NCBI RefSeq assembly: GCF_963576675.1 | Contig: NC_088913.1 | Span: 76,135,001-76,199,000 of the forward strand | Length of the DNA stretch: 64,000 nt | Origin: Euphorbia lathyris | Lineage: Eukaryota; Streptophyta; Magnoliopsida; Malpighiales; Euphorbiaceae | Reading direction: 5' to 3' | Shown here: positions 1 through 12,569 of the stretch, piece by piece | Layout of the letters: each line of letters starts with the position of its first letter | Position numbering within the stretch: position 1 is the first letter of the stretch | The notes under the pieces: generated by a model | What the model was told of the DNA's origin: nothing | Database searches by the model: none | Seen by the model: only the letters and a program-made list of their open reading frames with translations | Translations under genes and position numbers: made by a program

Positions 1-2725
1 CAATGATATTATTGTTGAAATATTATTGTTTTCATATTTTTAAAGAAATGTGTTACAAACAAGGGGAGCCAGAGGAGGCGGAGAGAGTCGGACGATCCTC
101 CAACCCACCGAAAAATCCCATATTTATTTTTTTTTATACGGTCTAGCTCTCGACATTTAGGTTCTGGCTACCATGGTTACAAATATATATGTTTTTTTAT
201 TTATATTAGATAGTATAATATATATTTTAATTATATTTATTTAATAATTGTTTATTTAAAAAAATAAAAATACAAATTAAAATAATTCTAAATTAATTCT
301 CAATTAATCTTCGGAAATCCTATCATCCGACTAATGTCTAGTGTTTTTATAACTTTATATTTGTTGTCACTTTTTTTGTTAGTTAATTTGATTGTCATGA
401 TTAAAATAAGATATTATATGATATTTTTCATGGCTATAAACGAGTGTGTACAATGCTGTAATGCAAATATGATTATATAAGCAAGTGTGTAGAATACTCT
501 AATGTTAATTTTTGTTTCTTAATGGCTTAATACATTAGTTGTTTGTTCAAAAAGATTGATTGGTTCATTAAATTCGTATGGTATTTCGTTAGCTTCCTAA
601 ACTTAAAATATCACGATTAAGTTTCTAAATCTATAAAAACGTTATAAAGATGTACGAAATAAAAAAATAATTTATTTTAAAAATTTAGAATCACGAATTA
701 CGGCTTTATTTTTTAAGTTTTGATTTTTTTTTATAAATTTAGACAAATTGCAACATATATCACTTTAAACAAGTTTCAGAGAGCAAATGGATCATTGTAA
801 GCAAGTTAAGGGACCAATAAACTATTTTATATATATTAAGGTGGCCAACAGCAAAGAGTTCAAGTCAGTATAGATGAACTAAAGTAGAGCAAGATAAGTA
901 ATTAGTAAAGAATTCAAGAAAGATAGAGTTGAAATCTGGAGACCCTTTACCACTGGTGCAGTCCACCTATTTATAAGAATTGAATAATTGGCTCAAATGT
1001 GGCCTTATGTGTATGGCTCAATGGTCTTGGCATGTATTCGGCTACCCCTTTGAATGTGCGCGGAGGTAGGCTTCGTGGGCTCCATAGGTCTGCGGGGCCA
1101 TCTTTCTCACCAAAGGTTCAATCCGAATAACTTCATTTTATTATTGGAATTTCAACATATGTTAGAATGAACGTGGAATGTAAACATTTCAAATCTGGGG
1201 AGACTTCACAATGTGTGTGAGAAATGATAATAAAAATTATTATTTAGCTAAATACACATGTGCTTTCTCAAATAAAAAATAGATGTGCATGAGCATGATG
1301 TATTTGTTGAATTTAAAACATTTGCGGAGAAATAATTTCAAACATCAATGAAAGCTTTCCAATCGGTGAGTTTATTAAGTTGATAGATTATTTTGGAGAA
1401 ATATTCTTGAAATGGTCTTGCTTTTATTCCATTTCAATATTGACATTTTGCTTTTGATAGCAAATTCCACAAGAATTATAAATGATTTGATCTAGTTGCA
1501 TTTTTTTTTATCTCATGTCATGTTTTTTCAGTAAACAAGTGTCGGATATAAAGTTATAAAGTTCACTCGTGAATTACACTCGGAATGAATCTCTATAATA
1601 TCAGAATCCTTGTAATGGGTTTCAAGATTTCCATGTCAAATGGAACTCTCTTCATACGCTTCTTGCGTGGCCATGTGTCTAGATTCTCCTCATCTTGTGT
1701 TATGTTTCAATTGTTGATTAGGTTCATAATAGTACGAAACAAGTTGAGCATGTGTTTCTCGCCGGCTCAACTTGCAGGAGGATAATAGTGTATACATTCT
1801 TGTATAGGTTATATAGCAAGAATCCTACTATAAAAAGGGAAGTCAATGACCCTGTTTTGTAAATAATTTTTTAAGATAAAATTAGAAGTTTGAGCCACTT
1901 TAGAGGTTTTGAATTGTCAAACCTCTAATAGTGGTGTTTGGTGAAAAGATGTTTGAAAGATGTTATTTGGTCTAAAAAACTAATTTTGAAAAATCTGGTT
2001 TTAGAAACTTTTTCAATTAGCTTATTGCTCCATCTCTTTTGAATGACATTTTTACTTCTAATTGTTGCATTTTAACATCAAATAAAGGTTTTACCACGTT
2101 CTTATTTGTCATTTTATACAAACAGCTATTAGCAATCATCTAAGTTTTACCAAACAAGTTTAAACAACCAACTAACTAACTAAAAATGTAATCGGCTAAC
2201 ATCTAATGTAATTAGCTAACAACTATTTTCCAAACACAGCCTATATATTAAACATTACACAATTTTTTTCTTCATTAATATATTTTACTTTGATCTCAAT
2301 GTTTTGTTTTCCAATTAAACAGTGCTATAGATATATGAAGTGTATGGAAAGCATTTACAGTAAACTATACTATTTAAATATTAATTGAACGATACAAGTG
2401 AATGGTTACATGGAGGCCGTGTTTCTCGGGTAATGTGTTGTTTAATGGTTTGGTGCATAGGAATCTTTAATCTTAATTATAAGTGCTTTGAAATTACTAA
2501 TAGAGACGATAAATAATAAGACAATTTTAGTTATTTAGACATTTGGGTTAACCTATCCTAGTATACCATGACGTAGTTTCCACATTAATGTCCTTTCAAT
2601 CTCTTCTTCTTAGGTGGATTTTGGATTAATATATTTTTTCTTATTTAGTATAGAAAAATAAAGCTAACATCCTTGGCATTTTTATATACATATGATTATC
2701 AATTAGATTATTAGTCTTGTTATTA
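1..2725. other. AT-rich spacer without a recognisable gene
   Basis: No open frame here resembles a known protein; the longest (1585-1785) has no homology I recognise and no promoter or splice context. Two stretches read like decayed repeats of the kind that start or end with a cttaata-type sequence (about 530-840) and a partial hAT-like hairpin (1931-2241). A more GC-rich piece at 60-130 and another at 950-1130 could be old transposon or gene debris. I can assign nothing firmly. Confidence 0.5.
1931..2241. repeat. possible hAT-like MITE remnant
   Basis: The left edge has TGGTGTTTGGTGAAAAG and the right edge CTATTTTCCAAACACAGCC, which are imperfect inverted copies of the GTGTTTGG end seen in many plant hAT-type miniature elements. 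I could not find a convincing 8-bp target duplication, so this is only a suggestion. Confidence 0.25.
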
Positions 2726-2734
2726 TTCTAATAA

Positions 2735-3242
2735 GGCTTAATAGGCACTCAATCCCCTAAACTTATAACTTTTTTTCACCTGACCCCCTTAATTTAGGGG
2801 ACAACCTCTTCAACTCTCCAAAAATATCACATACAGCCCCTTACACCCCTATGTCCGGTTAAAATATTGACCCGTGTAGAAAACGCGCTTGACTGTTGAC
2901 CACACTAATATCACGTGTCATTTTTTTATTAAAATTTTCCATTCTGGCATAAGAATTCTAATCGAAATCCATCTCTAGTAGTTGCTCGCCGAGCACAATT
3001 GGCCTTGCTTGCCGAGCAGGGGTCTCAATGGAAAAATTTAATAAAAAATGACACGTGTCATTGGTGTGGTCAACAGTCAAACGCGTTTTCTACACGGGTC
3101 AATATTTTGACCGAACATAGGGGTATAAGGGGCTGTATGTGATGTTTTTGAAGAGTTGAGGGGGTTGAGAGGTTGTCCCCTAAATTGAGGGGGCCAGGTG
3201 AAAAAAAGTTACAAGTTTAAGGAGTTAGGTGCCTATTAAGCC
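2735..3242. mobile_element. MULE-type MITE with long terminal inverted repeats
   Basis: A 508-bp element begins GGCTTAATAGGCAC and ends GTGCCTATTAAGCC. The two arms, roughly 205 bp each (about 2735-2942 and 3029-3242), are near-complete reverse complements around a spacer of about 90 bp. It is flanked by a perfect 9-bp direct repeat TTCTAATAA (2726-2734 and 3243-3251). A 9-bp duplication with long inverted ends is typical of Mutator-like elements. There is no transposase, so it is non-autonomous. The arms would make a long hairpin RNA if transcribed. Confidence 0.85.
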
Positions 3243-3251
3243 TTCTAATAA

Positions 3252-4683
3252 TTCTGAAAAAATATAGAATGGTGTAGGGTTTCATTTTCAATTTATAACA
3301 AGACTTTAGATGCTAAAGTGCCAAAATTTGGTCAAATTAATTAGAGTAATTATAATTAGTTGGTAGCATATGCTTAATACTATTTATCAATATATGTGAA
3401 GACGAATCATTTTATAAAAATCCAAAAAATTTAAGCTATCATGTTTAATATAATTCTACAGTGGAGATTGTTAAATCATACCTAGGAAATTAGACTTAAT
3501 ATATCATTTTTGCCTCCTGAATTTGTTTAAAAAAAGTTGACTGGCTTCTTGAACTTTTAAAGTGTCTCGATAGCTTCCTCAATTTACATAAAATGTTCAG
3601 ATAGCATTCTCAACTTGCATAAAAATTTAATCAATTAATTACTAGGTTGCAAAAATAAAAATAAAAATAAGATACTCACCCCAAATGTTAAGAGGATTAT
3701 TTTAGATATATAAAGAGTCATATAGTTTTCCAATTAAGCAATTTGAGATATTTAACCTGAACTTTTGGGTATTTGGTCTCATGTAATTTCAAACTTAGGT
3801 ACTTGGGTAAAGGACAAGTTTTTTTTTAATGTTGTACCAATATACTGATTACTACAATGAATTATGTCTTTCTATTCAGACCTAGGCAAAACTAGTCAAA
3901 CCACATAAATCTCTCATTCTTGAGATTGTATGTTTAATTTATTATTTCATATATCAAACTTATTATAATCAACGAACAACTGATATTCAATTACTAATTG
4001 AAGATAATAGGTCTCAATATATGTTTATTAATTGATGAAGAAGGACTTATAAAGAAGTTCAAAATAAGGAGATTACAATCGCTAATAGTAATACCTGCAC
4101 AATAATAGGTAATTTAAATAACAAGTCCTATCTATTTGGAATACAAATAATAACTAACTATGTACTGATTAATAACTAATTGATATTTGCTCAATCAATT
4201 CGGTTTTGGTGCTTTAACCAAACCGTCCCTTATTACTAATAAGTGGTATGAGAGGATTGGTTAGGGTTTAACAAATGGTAAGTTTGTTGATTGTTTTGGT
4301 AAAATGATAGTTTCATTGACGAATAAGATAATTTCATTTATGCAGTTTGATATTGAGAATTTTGATCAGTGACAACACAAGATGTGTTTCGTTCTCATCA
4401 AAAGGAAAAAAAAAATTGTTAGAAAAGAATAATTCTTCAAAGCTCCAAAATTTTCAACTCAAGTTGGAGAGTAGTTTTATTTTCAATATAATTCTAGACA
4501 AGATAGAAATTGTTGAGGTATATCTAGAATCTTATCTAGTTTGGTTTTTCTAATCAAAATAATTGAAGATTTTCTCTTTAAGTGAATTCTACTAGAAAAG
4601 ATTATACGTTTAGGATAGAATAAGTAAAGATTATTTATCTATTTATTTATCATAAAAGTATTGGAGCTTTTACCTTTTAAAAT
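3252..4683. other. AT-rich spacer, no gene seen
   Basis: No coding region is supported. Around 3490-3660 there are repetitive phrases (cttcttgaactt, cttcctcaattt, attctcaacttg) resembling the arm of a decayed cttaata-type MITE, but I found no matching second end. The short frame at 4347-4553 has no recognisable similarity. Confidence 0.45.
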
Positions 4684-5567
4684 ATGTATATATTGGAAAT
4701 AAAATTGACTAAGATGGAGCATAGTATAAGGGAAGTAGCGAAGGAAGTCCTAGGGGAATCTAACGGTAGCATGCCACCGGGTAAGGACACATCTTGGTGG
4801 ACAGAAGAAGTACGACAATCAGTAAAGAGTAAGCGAGAATTCTATAAAATATTAGGGAAGTGCAGGAGTGATGAGAACTACGAAAAGTACAAAGAGGCTA
4901 AAAGGGGAAGTAAAGAAGGTCCTACGAGATGCTAGAGCAAAGGTGAATCGGGATCTGTACACAAGATTGGATACGAAGGAAGGGAAAAGAGACATATATA
5001 GAATTGCTCGGATGAGAGATAGGAAGACACGAGATCTCGGAAAAGTTAAATGTGTGAAGGATGTGGACCAAAAAGTCCTAGTTAGAGATAAGGATATCAA
5101 GGAACGATGGAGGTCATATTTTGATAACTTATTTAATGGAGATCGCGGACAAGATGTTGGAGATATAAGTATCCCGCACGATATGATAAATCGTGAATGC
5201 ATACAGAATTCAAAAGGGTGAAGTCAAAATGGCATTAAATAAGATGAGATTGAAGAAAGCAGTAGGACCTGATGGCATCCCTATTGAGATTTGGAGATAT
5301 TTAGGGGAGAGAGGAATTGAATGGTTGACGACGTTCTTCAATAAAATTTGGAGAAACAATAAGATGCCATCAGAATGGAGGAAAAGTATCCTAATCCCGT
5401 TGTATAAGAACAAAGGCGATGTTCAAGATTGTGCCAACTATCGAGGAATCAAATTAATGAGTCACACTATGAAACTATGGGAGCGAGTGACCGAACAAAG
5501 GCTAAAGAGGACGATGAAGATCTCGGAAAACTAGTTTGGCTTTATACCGGGAAGATCAACTATGAAA
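4684..5567 (+). pseudogene. LINE (RTE-like non-LTR retrotransposon) fragment, RT N-terminal part
   Basis: Three overlapping frames (4684-4935, 4868-5221, 5193-5534) make one broken coding region. The last contains the reverse transcriptase start typical of plant RTE-like LINEs: KAVGPDGIPIEIW, then WRKSILIPLYKNKGD and CANYRGIKLMSHTMKLWE. The earlier part, with RWRSYFDNLFNG, is the linker between endonuclease and RT. The endonuclease is missing, frame changes occur near 4870 and 5200, a TAG lies at about 5533, and FGFIPGRST follows in frame. The catalytic palm is absent because element A inserted at 5573. The downstream part is not found past 44183, so it was probably lost in the deletion there. 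RTE clade is inferred from motif style. Confidence 0.8.
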
Positions 5568-5572
5568 GGTTC

Positions 5573-7058
5573 TGTTGAAACACCTTTCCACATGATTTTG
5601 ATTTGACAAAATTATTTAAGTTAATCCATGATTAAGGGACAATTAAATTTAACTGCTTTGATTTAATTGTACTAATATGTTTGTTCAATGTTGAGCATAA
5701 ATATAAATGAAAATAGAAATAAAAAGTAAGACAGGACGAAGTCAGCATGAGAACACAGCATAAGCTGAGTGAAGTGCAACTCAGCGCAATAGAAGATAAG
5801 TCATCCTCTGAACAGAAGCTTGAAGATCAAGCTAATCAATGAAGCTGAGTGGAACGCAACTCAATATCAAAAGTAGAGAAGTCTTCTTGGGAACTATATC
5901 TTGCAGAACGAAGCTGACCATGGAAGCTGAGTAAAAGAGAACTCAGTATCAGAATTGGCAACAATCATAGACAACGACTATCAAAGTCAAGCTGAGTGAT
6001 CTTCAGGACAGCGCGAATGATCCGTTTGCTAAAAGACAAGATCTGACAACTGTCTGCACCAATTCAGAAGCTTTAGAATTATGCATGGATACAGTTTCGA
6101 GATGCATGGGTCAACTGTTCATTAGCTAAAAGACGAACTGGCACAAGAAGATGAAACCTGCGAGAAAAAGACAAACCTGACGACTGTGGAATTCAGACGA
6201 CGGGATTGGCTTGCAAATCTGAAGCTGACCAGAACATGTCGCCGGAAGGAGCCGTTTGAATCCAACGGATAATTCCGGATTCAAATGATTGAGCTTTCAG
6301 GTTTCAACTATAAAAGGACAAGTATACTTCTTGGATCCTTTGCCGATTTGCCGAAATACAAGAGAACAAAAAGCATACATACAAAGCACACCAAAACAAG
6401 AAAAAGATCTTACAGCAAATTTCCAAATCTGTGTAAATGCTAGAGTGATTTTTGTAATCATCTAAAGTGTTCTTTGTCTGAAAAAAGAAAAATTTTGTAT
6501 CAATTGTAGAATTGAGAGAGTTGTGCTGAGTACTCGGTTTTAAGTACTCAGTGGTAGAGAAATCTAGGTGTTCGGTTATAGCACTTAGTAGGAGTTGAGT
6601 AGACGAATAGAGGACGGTACTCTTGTATATTCAACTGCCTTGTAAACAGTTTGTGCTCTACCTTTAAAGAGCTCAGTATTGGATTTAAAAAGCCCGGAGG
6701 GACTCTGGGGACTGGACGTAGGCGGAGAGGCCGAACCAGGATAAGTCGTGCTGAGTAATCTCTAACTCTCTCTCAATATATATCTGTATGTGTTGCTTGC
6801 TATATTTACTCAGTATATAAATTGTTTGAACTAACACTGAGTAAATCAGAGTGCTGAGTTGGAAGCTGACCACAAAAGTGTCATTTCCCAAAACAGTTGT
6901 AGTCAGTACCTGACTAAAGCCGTCTTACGCCTCACTCGGCTGCGCTAACCAAAGCTGAGTTGTGAAACTCAAAGAATTCAATTAAGTCAGCGTAATTAAA
7001 GTGAAAAAGTTATATTAGTTCCTAACCCCCCCTTGGAACTAATCACACGGGACCAACA
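5573..7058 (+). repeat. 5' LTR of element A
   Basis: A 1486-bp LTR starts TGTTGAAACACC and ends GGGACCAACA, so its ends are the short inverted repeat TGTTG/CAACA. It is followed after AG by the primer site. It matches 43117-44183 with about 17 differences by eye over the shared 1.07 kb (about 1.6%). ACTCAGC and GCTGAGT words are dense (see findings). Confidence 0.92.
6309..6316 (+). promoter_or_regulatory. TATA box of element A 5' LTR
   Basis: TATAAAAG lies at a conserved place in the LTRs of A (also 43853-43860) and B (minus strand, 14806-14813 and 40349-40356). It is the likely core promoter for the genomic RNA; transcription would start about 30 bp downstream. Confidence 0.65.
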
Positions 7059-7060
7059 AG

Positions 7061-7073
7061 TGGTATCAGAGCC
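7061..7073 (+). other. Primer binding site of element A (initiator Met tRNA)
   Basis: TGGTATCAGAGCC begins two bases after the 5' LTR. It is the standard plant copia primer site, complementary to the 3' end of initiator methionine tRNA, and would prime minus-strand cDNA. Confidence 0.9.
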
Positions 7074-7122
7074 TAATAGCTCACTACTCAAAGATATAAC
7101 TATCTTGAGCTGATCCCGATAA

Positions 7123-8891
7123 ATGGCTGAGAACAGCACTCGTTTCTTTCTAGGGAACCAAACAACACAGATACTCCCCGAGGGATTATCAATTAGTCGG
7201 CCTCCCCTATTCTTTGGATCTAATTATACATTCTGGAAGAATAGGATGAAGAACTTTATTCAAGCCACAAACATGAGTGCATGGCTTGCAATAGTTCAAG
7301 GCCCATATGTGTCTTATAAAACTGTTAACGATGAGAAAGTCGTTAAGAGTGAAACTGAGTGGTCAGAAGATGACCTTAAGAAATTACAAAATAATGCTTC
7401 GGCTATCAATATGTTTCACTGTGCTCTAGATGCTGCAGAGTACAATAAGATTTCAGGTTGCGAGTCAGCTCAGGAGATATGGAAAAAGCTGGAGGTGACC
7501 TATGAAGGCACAAGCAAGGTCAAAGAGTCCAAAGTGAACCAACATATGAGACTATACAAGTTGTTCGAGATGAATGAAAATAAAGATATCTCGGAGATGA
7601 ACTCAAGGTTCACCAATATTATAAATGAGCTCAAGAGGCTCGGAAAGAACTTCACTGAAGAGGAACAAGTGAAGAAAATATTGAGAAGTCTTCCCAAAAG
7701 CTGGGAAGCCAAGAAGACAGCTGTGGAAGAAGCTCAGGACTTGACCACATACAAATACGACGAGCTGATCGGATCTCTGGTGACTCATGAGATCTCTATG
7801 AACAACTTTGAAGCAAAAGAAAAGTCAGAGGACAAGAAACAAAAATCACTTGTCATGAAAGCTAACTCAACCGAAGCTGACTCATCAGATGATAAGGAGA
7901 TGGCTATGTTTACAAGAAAAATGAAGAAGTTGTTCAGAAAGAATGACAGGAAAAGTAAGAGGCCATACAAAAGAGGCGACAGGTACAAAGCTGAGTCCAG
8001 TGACAGCAGATACAAAAAGGACAGCTCCAAGCCTGTCACATGCTTGAGTGCCATCAAACTGGGCACATTAAGTCAAGCTGCCTTAATCTAAAGAAAGAAA
8101 AGAAGGGAAGCAAGAAGGCAATGGTGGCCACATTGAGTGACAGCGATGACTCAACATCATCAGAAGCTGAAGCCACTGAGTCGGCAAACATCTGTTTCAT
8201 TGCCGATGGCGCTGCTGACCATACTCGATCTGAGCAAGCTGACCTTTCAGAGGAATCAGAACAAGAGGAACACCCCAATGAGGTAACATCCTTACACTTG
8301 CTTAGAAATGCAATGATTAACGCCTTGAGTGATCTATATACACTGACTAAAAAGTGTAATAAGAAAATAAAAGCACTCAGCAGGCGTTGTGACGGGATTG
8401 AAGAGGTCAAACTTAGTGACCTTCGATATCTTCTCCAAGACAATTCAACTCTGCATGACAATATAGAAATTATGCACAAGTTTGTCTCGAAAGTCCAATC
8501 AGATTCAAAGAAACTGAGAAAGGACGTCACAACCCTACAGAACCAAATAAAAGGTTCAACTAAAAAATCCCACGCTGAGTACTCAGGTACTGGTCAGCGT
8601 AGACAGTCCACTCAGTGTGACTGTTGTGGGAAAAGAGGTCACACGATAGATGTGTGCTGGTATAATCGGCGGATTATCCAATGTGACTTTTGCAGAAAGA
8701 AAGGCCATACTACTAAGGTATGTTGGCATGCTCAGCACAATGGTGCTGACCAAAAACAAAGTCACCCTAAAAGGGTAACTCATTGTGACTTCTGTGGTAA
8801 ACAAGGCCACACCATAAAAGTATGCCGTCACAAATTAAGACATGACTTTGCACCTGTCTATGCTAACCCACGAGGACCCAAAAAGAATTAG
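7123..8891 (+). pseudogene. gag: gag of element A (frameshifted)
   Basis: Encodes the structural Gag of a copia particle. The start ATG at 7123 lies 50 bp past the primer site and opens MAENSTRFFLGNQ. The first 200 residues carry the DUF4219/UBN2-type copia Gag region (PPLFFGSNYTFWKNRMKNF, then AQEIWKKLEVTYEG). A first CCHC knuckle is destroyed by a one-base loss at about 8042, which shifts the frame; the second frame (8040-8891) continues with CHQTGH. A predicted helical segment (about 8400-8560) precedes three more CCHC knuckles, CDCCGKRGHTIDVC, CDFCRKKGHTTKVC and CDFCGKQGHTIKVC. The terminal TAG at 8889 corresponds to TGG in element B, so Gag originally ran a few codons further, to the stop at 8907. 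Four knuckles in one copia Gag is unusual. Confidence 0.85.
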
Positions 8892-8915
8892 GTACCTAAA
8901 GATGAATGATTTAAA

Positions 8916-9952
8916 ATGCAGGTGAGCCTGAGATGCGTGGAAAAATCAAAATTATGGTATATTGATAGCGCATGCTCGAGGCACATGACTGGTGATGAAA
9001 CTCAGTTCATCACACTTGAGCTTAAACGAGGTGGAAACGTAAGCTTTGGAGACAATAAGAAGGGTAAGATAGTAGGATCAGGTACTATCGGAGGTAACCC
9101 CACCATTGAGTCAGTCTCCTTAGTTAAAGGTCTCAAATACAATCTATTGAGCGTAGCTCAGCTGTGTGACAGCGGTAGACAGACTGTATTTGATGCTACT
9201 CAGTGTCAGATACTCGAGGGAAAAACAAACAATTTGATTTTAACTGCCCCTCGTGTTGACAGCGTATATATGTTGAGTTTAGAAAAACAATTTTCAAAAA
9301 ATATATGCTTAGTATCTAAAGAGGATAACTCCTGGCTATGACATAGGACACTTGGTCTTGTAAGCATGGACCTCCTTGCCAAATTAGCTAGAAAGCAATT
9401 AGTTGAGGGATTGCCCAAATTGAAATTTGAAAAAGATCAATTATGTAATGCTTGTCAGCAAGGTAAACAAACGAAAAAGTCTTTTCAAAGTAAAAATATT
9501 GTCTTAACCAAGAGACCATTGGAATTACTACACTTGGATCTTTTCGGAGCTATCCAGCCACTCAGCTTGGGAGGTAAGAAATTTTCCTTAGTCATTGTAG
9601 ACGATTTCTCGCGGTACACTTGGATCATCTTGCTGAGTACAATGATGAAACTTTTGAGATGTTCACAACATTGATTAAAAAGCTTGAAAATGACAAAGAC
9701 CTAAGAGTAGCTCATATTAGAAGTGACAATGGCGGAGAATTCAAAAACCAACAGTTTGATGAATTCTGTGAAGTCAGTGGCATTGACCATAACTTTTCTG
9801 CTCCTAGGATACCTCAACAAAATGGGGTTGTTGAAAGGAAGAACAGAACAATAGTTGAAATTGCTAGGACAATGCTGAGCGAAAATAGGCTTCCAAAGTA
9901 TTTATGGGTGAAGCTGTCCACACAGCATGCTATATACTCAATAGGGCTTTAG
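8916..9952 (+). pseudogene. pol: pol of element A, protease and integrase part (broken)
   Basis: Starts MQVSLRCVEK directly after an in-frame stop. The protease active site is YIDSACSRHMTG. The GAG-pre-integrase zinc region follows: the first frame ends at a TGA (9339) just before HRTLGL, where element B reads LWHRRLGH, and the two cysteines are in CNACQQGK. The integrase core shows the first Asp in LHLDLFG, the second in RSDNGGEF and the Glu in QQNGVVERKN. A frameshift near 9640 (STMMKLL versus SSKDETF in B) moves the frame to 9620-9952, and another change leads to the next frame at 9904. Two of the four zinc-binding residues and the reading frame are lost, so no working integrase is expected. 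Confidence 0.88.
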
Positions 9953-12042
9953 TTAGACCTATTCTTAATAAAACCCCATATGAACTCTGGAAAGGACGAA
10001 AGCCCAACTTTGGCTACTTTCGTGCCTTTGGATGTAAATGTTTTATACTCAATTCAAAAGATAACTTTGGAAAATTTGATGCTAAAGCTGACGAAGCGAT
10101 CTTTTTAGGGTACTCAACTAACAGTAAAGCATATAGGGTGTATAATAAACGAACTCAAGTTGTAGAAGAGTCTGTCCATATCGAGTTCGATGAAACTGAC
10201 CCTACAGAAAAGACAACTCAGTCCGCTGAAGATGAATCAAGCTCAGCTTCCGCTGACCAAACAGGAGCCGCTGAGTCATCAATACAAGGGCTGACCAAAG
10301 GTAAAAACGAAACCAAAATTACATTTATTGACCAGTCTACTCCTGCAGATATTGTAGAAACACCTATTCCAGACAACTCAATATTACCTAAAGAAATAAA
10401 AATTCCAAGAGGACATTCGAAGAAGTCCATTCTTGATGCTGCTAACAACAAGCTGATGACAAGAGACCAGCTTAGAAAGTATCTCGGCAATGTTGCATTC
10501 ATCTCAGTACATGAGCCAAAGAACTTCTCAGAAGCTGAGCATGACGAACATTGGATCAATGCTATGCAAGAGGAGCTTGATCAATTCAAAAGAAATGAGG
10601 TATGGGATCTAGTACCAAAACCTAGGAATCAAAAGATCATAAGAACTAAGTGGGTCTTTAGACATAAACTAGATGAGCAAGGCAATATGGTCAGAAACAA
10701 AGCCCGACTTGTAGCCCAAAGCTATAGTCAGCAAGAAGGCATTGACTACGGTGAGACCTTTGCTCCCGTTGCTAGATTAGAGGCTATACGAATATTGTGT
10801 GCATATGCTAGCTATATGAACTTTAAACTATATCAAATGGATGTCAAAAGTGCTTTTCTTAATGGATTTATAAACGAAGAGGTTTATGTTAGTCAGCCTC
10901 CAGGGTTTGAAGATCCAAAACTTCCAAACCACGTTTATAAACTCAAGAAGGCCCTATACGGCCTAAAACAAGCACCACGTGCCTGGTACGAGAGGTTGAC
11001 CAATTTCCTGCTGACCAGGAACTATGTCAGAGGCAAAGTTGACACAACCTTATTCATTAAGAAAAAGGGTAAAAATACTCTGTTGGCACAAATTTATGTA
11101 GATGACATAATCTTTGGTGCTACTGATGAATCTATATGCAAGGAATTTAGTAAACAGATGCAAACTGAGTTCGAGATGTCTATGATGGGCGAACTCAACT
11201 TCTTCCTTGGTTTAAAAATCAAGCAAGGGAAGAACGACATCTTCATTAGTCAGTCCAAGTACGCCAAAGAAATGTTAAAGAAATTTGATATGGAAGAATG
11301 TAAGCCCATATCAACCCCAATGGGTACTGACACTGTCCTTTGCGCTGACGAGAAAGGTAAGTCAGTAGATAGCAAGTTATATCGAGGTATGATAGGCTCT
11401 CTACTTTATCTTACTGCTAGTAGACCTGACATTCAGTACTCAGTATGTTATTGCGCAAGGTATTAAGCTGACCCCAAAGATCCTCATCTTATAGCTGTAA
11501 AAAGAATTTTCAGATATTTGCAGAGCTCAGTTAACGCAGGTTTATGGTATCCAAATACAAATGACTTCACACTCATTGGATACACTGACACTGACTATGG
11601 ACGAGATAAGCTAGAACGTAAAAGCACTTCAGGAGGATGTCACTTCCTAGGAAGCTGTCTAGTATCTTGGTTCAGTAAGAAGCAATCGTCAGTGGCCCTG
11701 TCTACAACTGAAGCTGAGTACATTGCTGCTGGAAGCTGTGTGGCCCAGGTTCTATGGATTAAGCAACAGCTAGAGGATTATGGAGTCAAAACGGGAACAA
11801 TAGAGGTCAAATGTGACAACAAGAGTGCCATTGACCTATCCAAAAATCCAATCCAACACAGCAGGATGAAGCATGTCAGCATAAGGCATCACTTCATCAG
11901 AGATCATGTACTCAAGGGTGAGATCGAGCTGACCTACGTACCAATAGATGAACAGCTTGCGGATATCTTCACTAAGCCTCTGGCTCGTGAGCAATTCAAC
12001 ATACTAAGGGAAGCAATCGGTATGTCTAATCCTCTTCAATAA
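9904..12042 (+). pseudogene. pol: pol of element A, integrase C-terminus, RT and RNase H
   Basis: The frame 9904-11466 finishes the integrase ([20 protein letters not shown]) and passes through an acidic linker. It then carries a copia reverse transcriptase: [56 protein letters not shown] and the catalytic [14 protein letters not shown] at 11464 (CAA in element B) cuts it. RNase H resumes at 11518-12042 with [34 protein letters not shown] and [14 protein letters not shown], ending near ADIFTKPLAREQF. All catalytic RT residues remain, so this half is broken only by the single nonsense codon. Confidence 0.92.
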
Positions 12043-12569
12043 AATTCTATGTTTAAATTGAATGTTGAGTGATTACCATGCTGAGTGATTACCATGCTGA
12101 GTGATTTGTGCCAAATTAGTAACTATTGCATGTTGAGTCGAACATAATATAAAATCACTTCATACTGAGTAGACTTACATACTGAGTGATTATCTTTAGC
12201 TAAGTTACTAAGCACACGAATAATTCTCCTACGTAAAACTGACTACTCAAAAGTTCAAACGTTTAAAATTCTTAACGCTGAGTAAAAGATCCGTTGCACA
12301 ATTAATGCTGGCACGCTTATTAAATAGCCACCTAGGATGACGTAAGCGCAATAATTAGAAAACACATGCGCCGATTGTGTCATAAATGCCAGAATCATTG
12401 TCGGTTGATTATCTCGAGGTCAAAACCGCCACCGCAATGATTCAGATCAATTCGACACCCCTATAAATAGTGGATGAATTCCCACTTCTACCTCTTTACA
12501 CTTGAAATCTCTGGCAATCAATCTCTCTCTATCTAAAATTCCCAAACCTCTCAAAAATCTCTGAAAATC
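12043..12569 (+). other. pol to accessory-ORF spacer of element A
   Basis: Non-coding. Just after the pol stop, a unit of about 16 bp containing GCTGAGTGATTACCAT is repeated two to three times (12062-12106), followed by scattered CTGAGT words. The last 110 bp hold a TATA-like box and a pyrimidine-rich leader before the ATG at 12570. Confidence 0.7.
12461..12470 (+). promoter_or_regulatory. internal TATA-like box ahead of the A accessory ORF
   Basis: CTATAAATAG followed by TGGA lies 100-109 bp before the ATG at 12570 and is followed by a CT-rich leader with TCTCTCTCTA. Element B has CTATAAGTAGTGGA at the matching place (minus strand, 18707-18716). This conservation suggests a real internal promoter for a separate mRNA; I infer it and have no transcript evidence. 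Confidence 0.5.

Noticed and set aside
1585..1785. 66-codon frame in the left spacer
   Set aside because: No similarity, no splice or promoter context, and expected by chance in this length of DNA.
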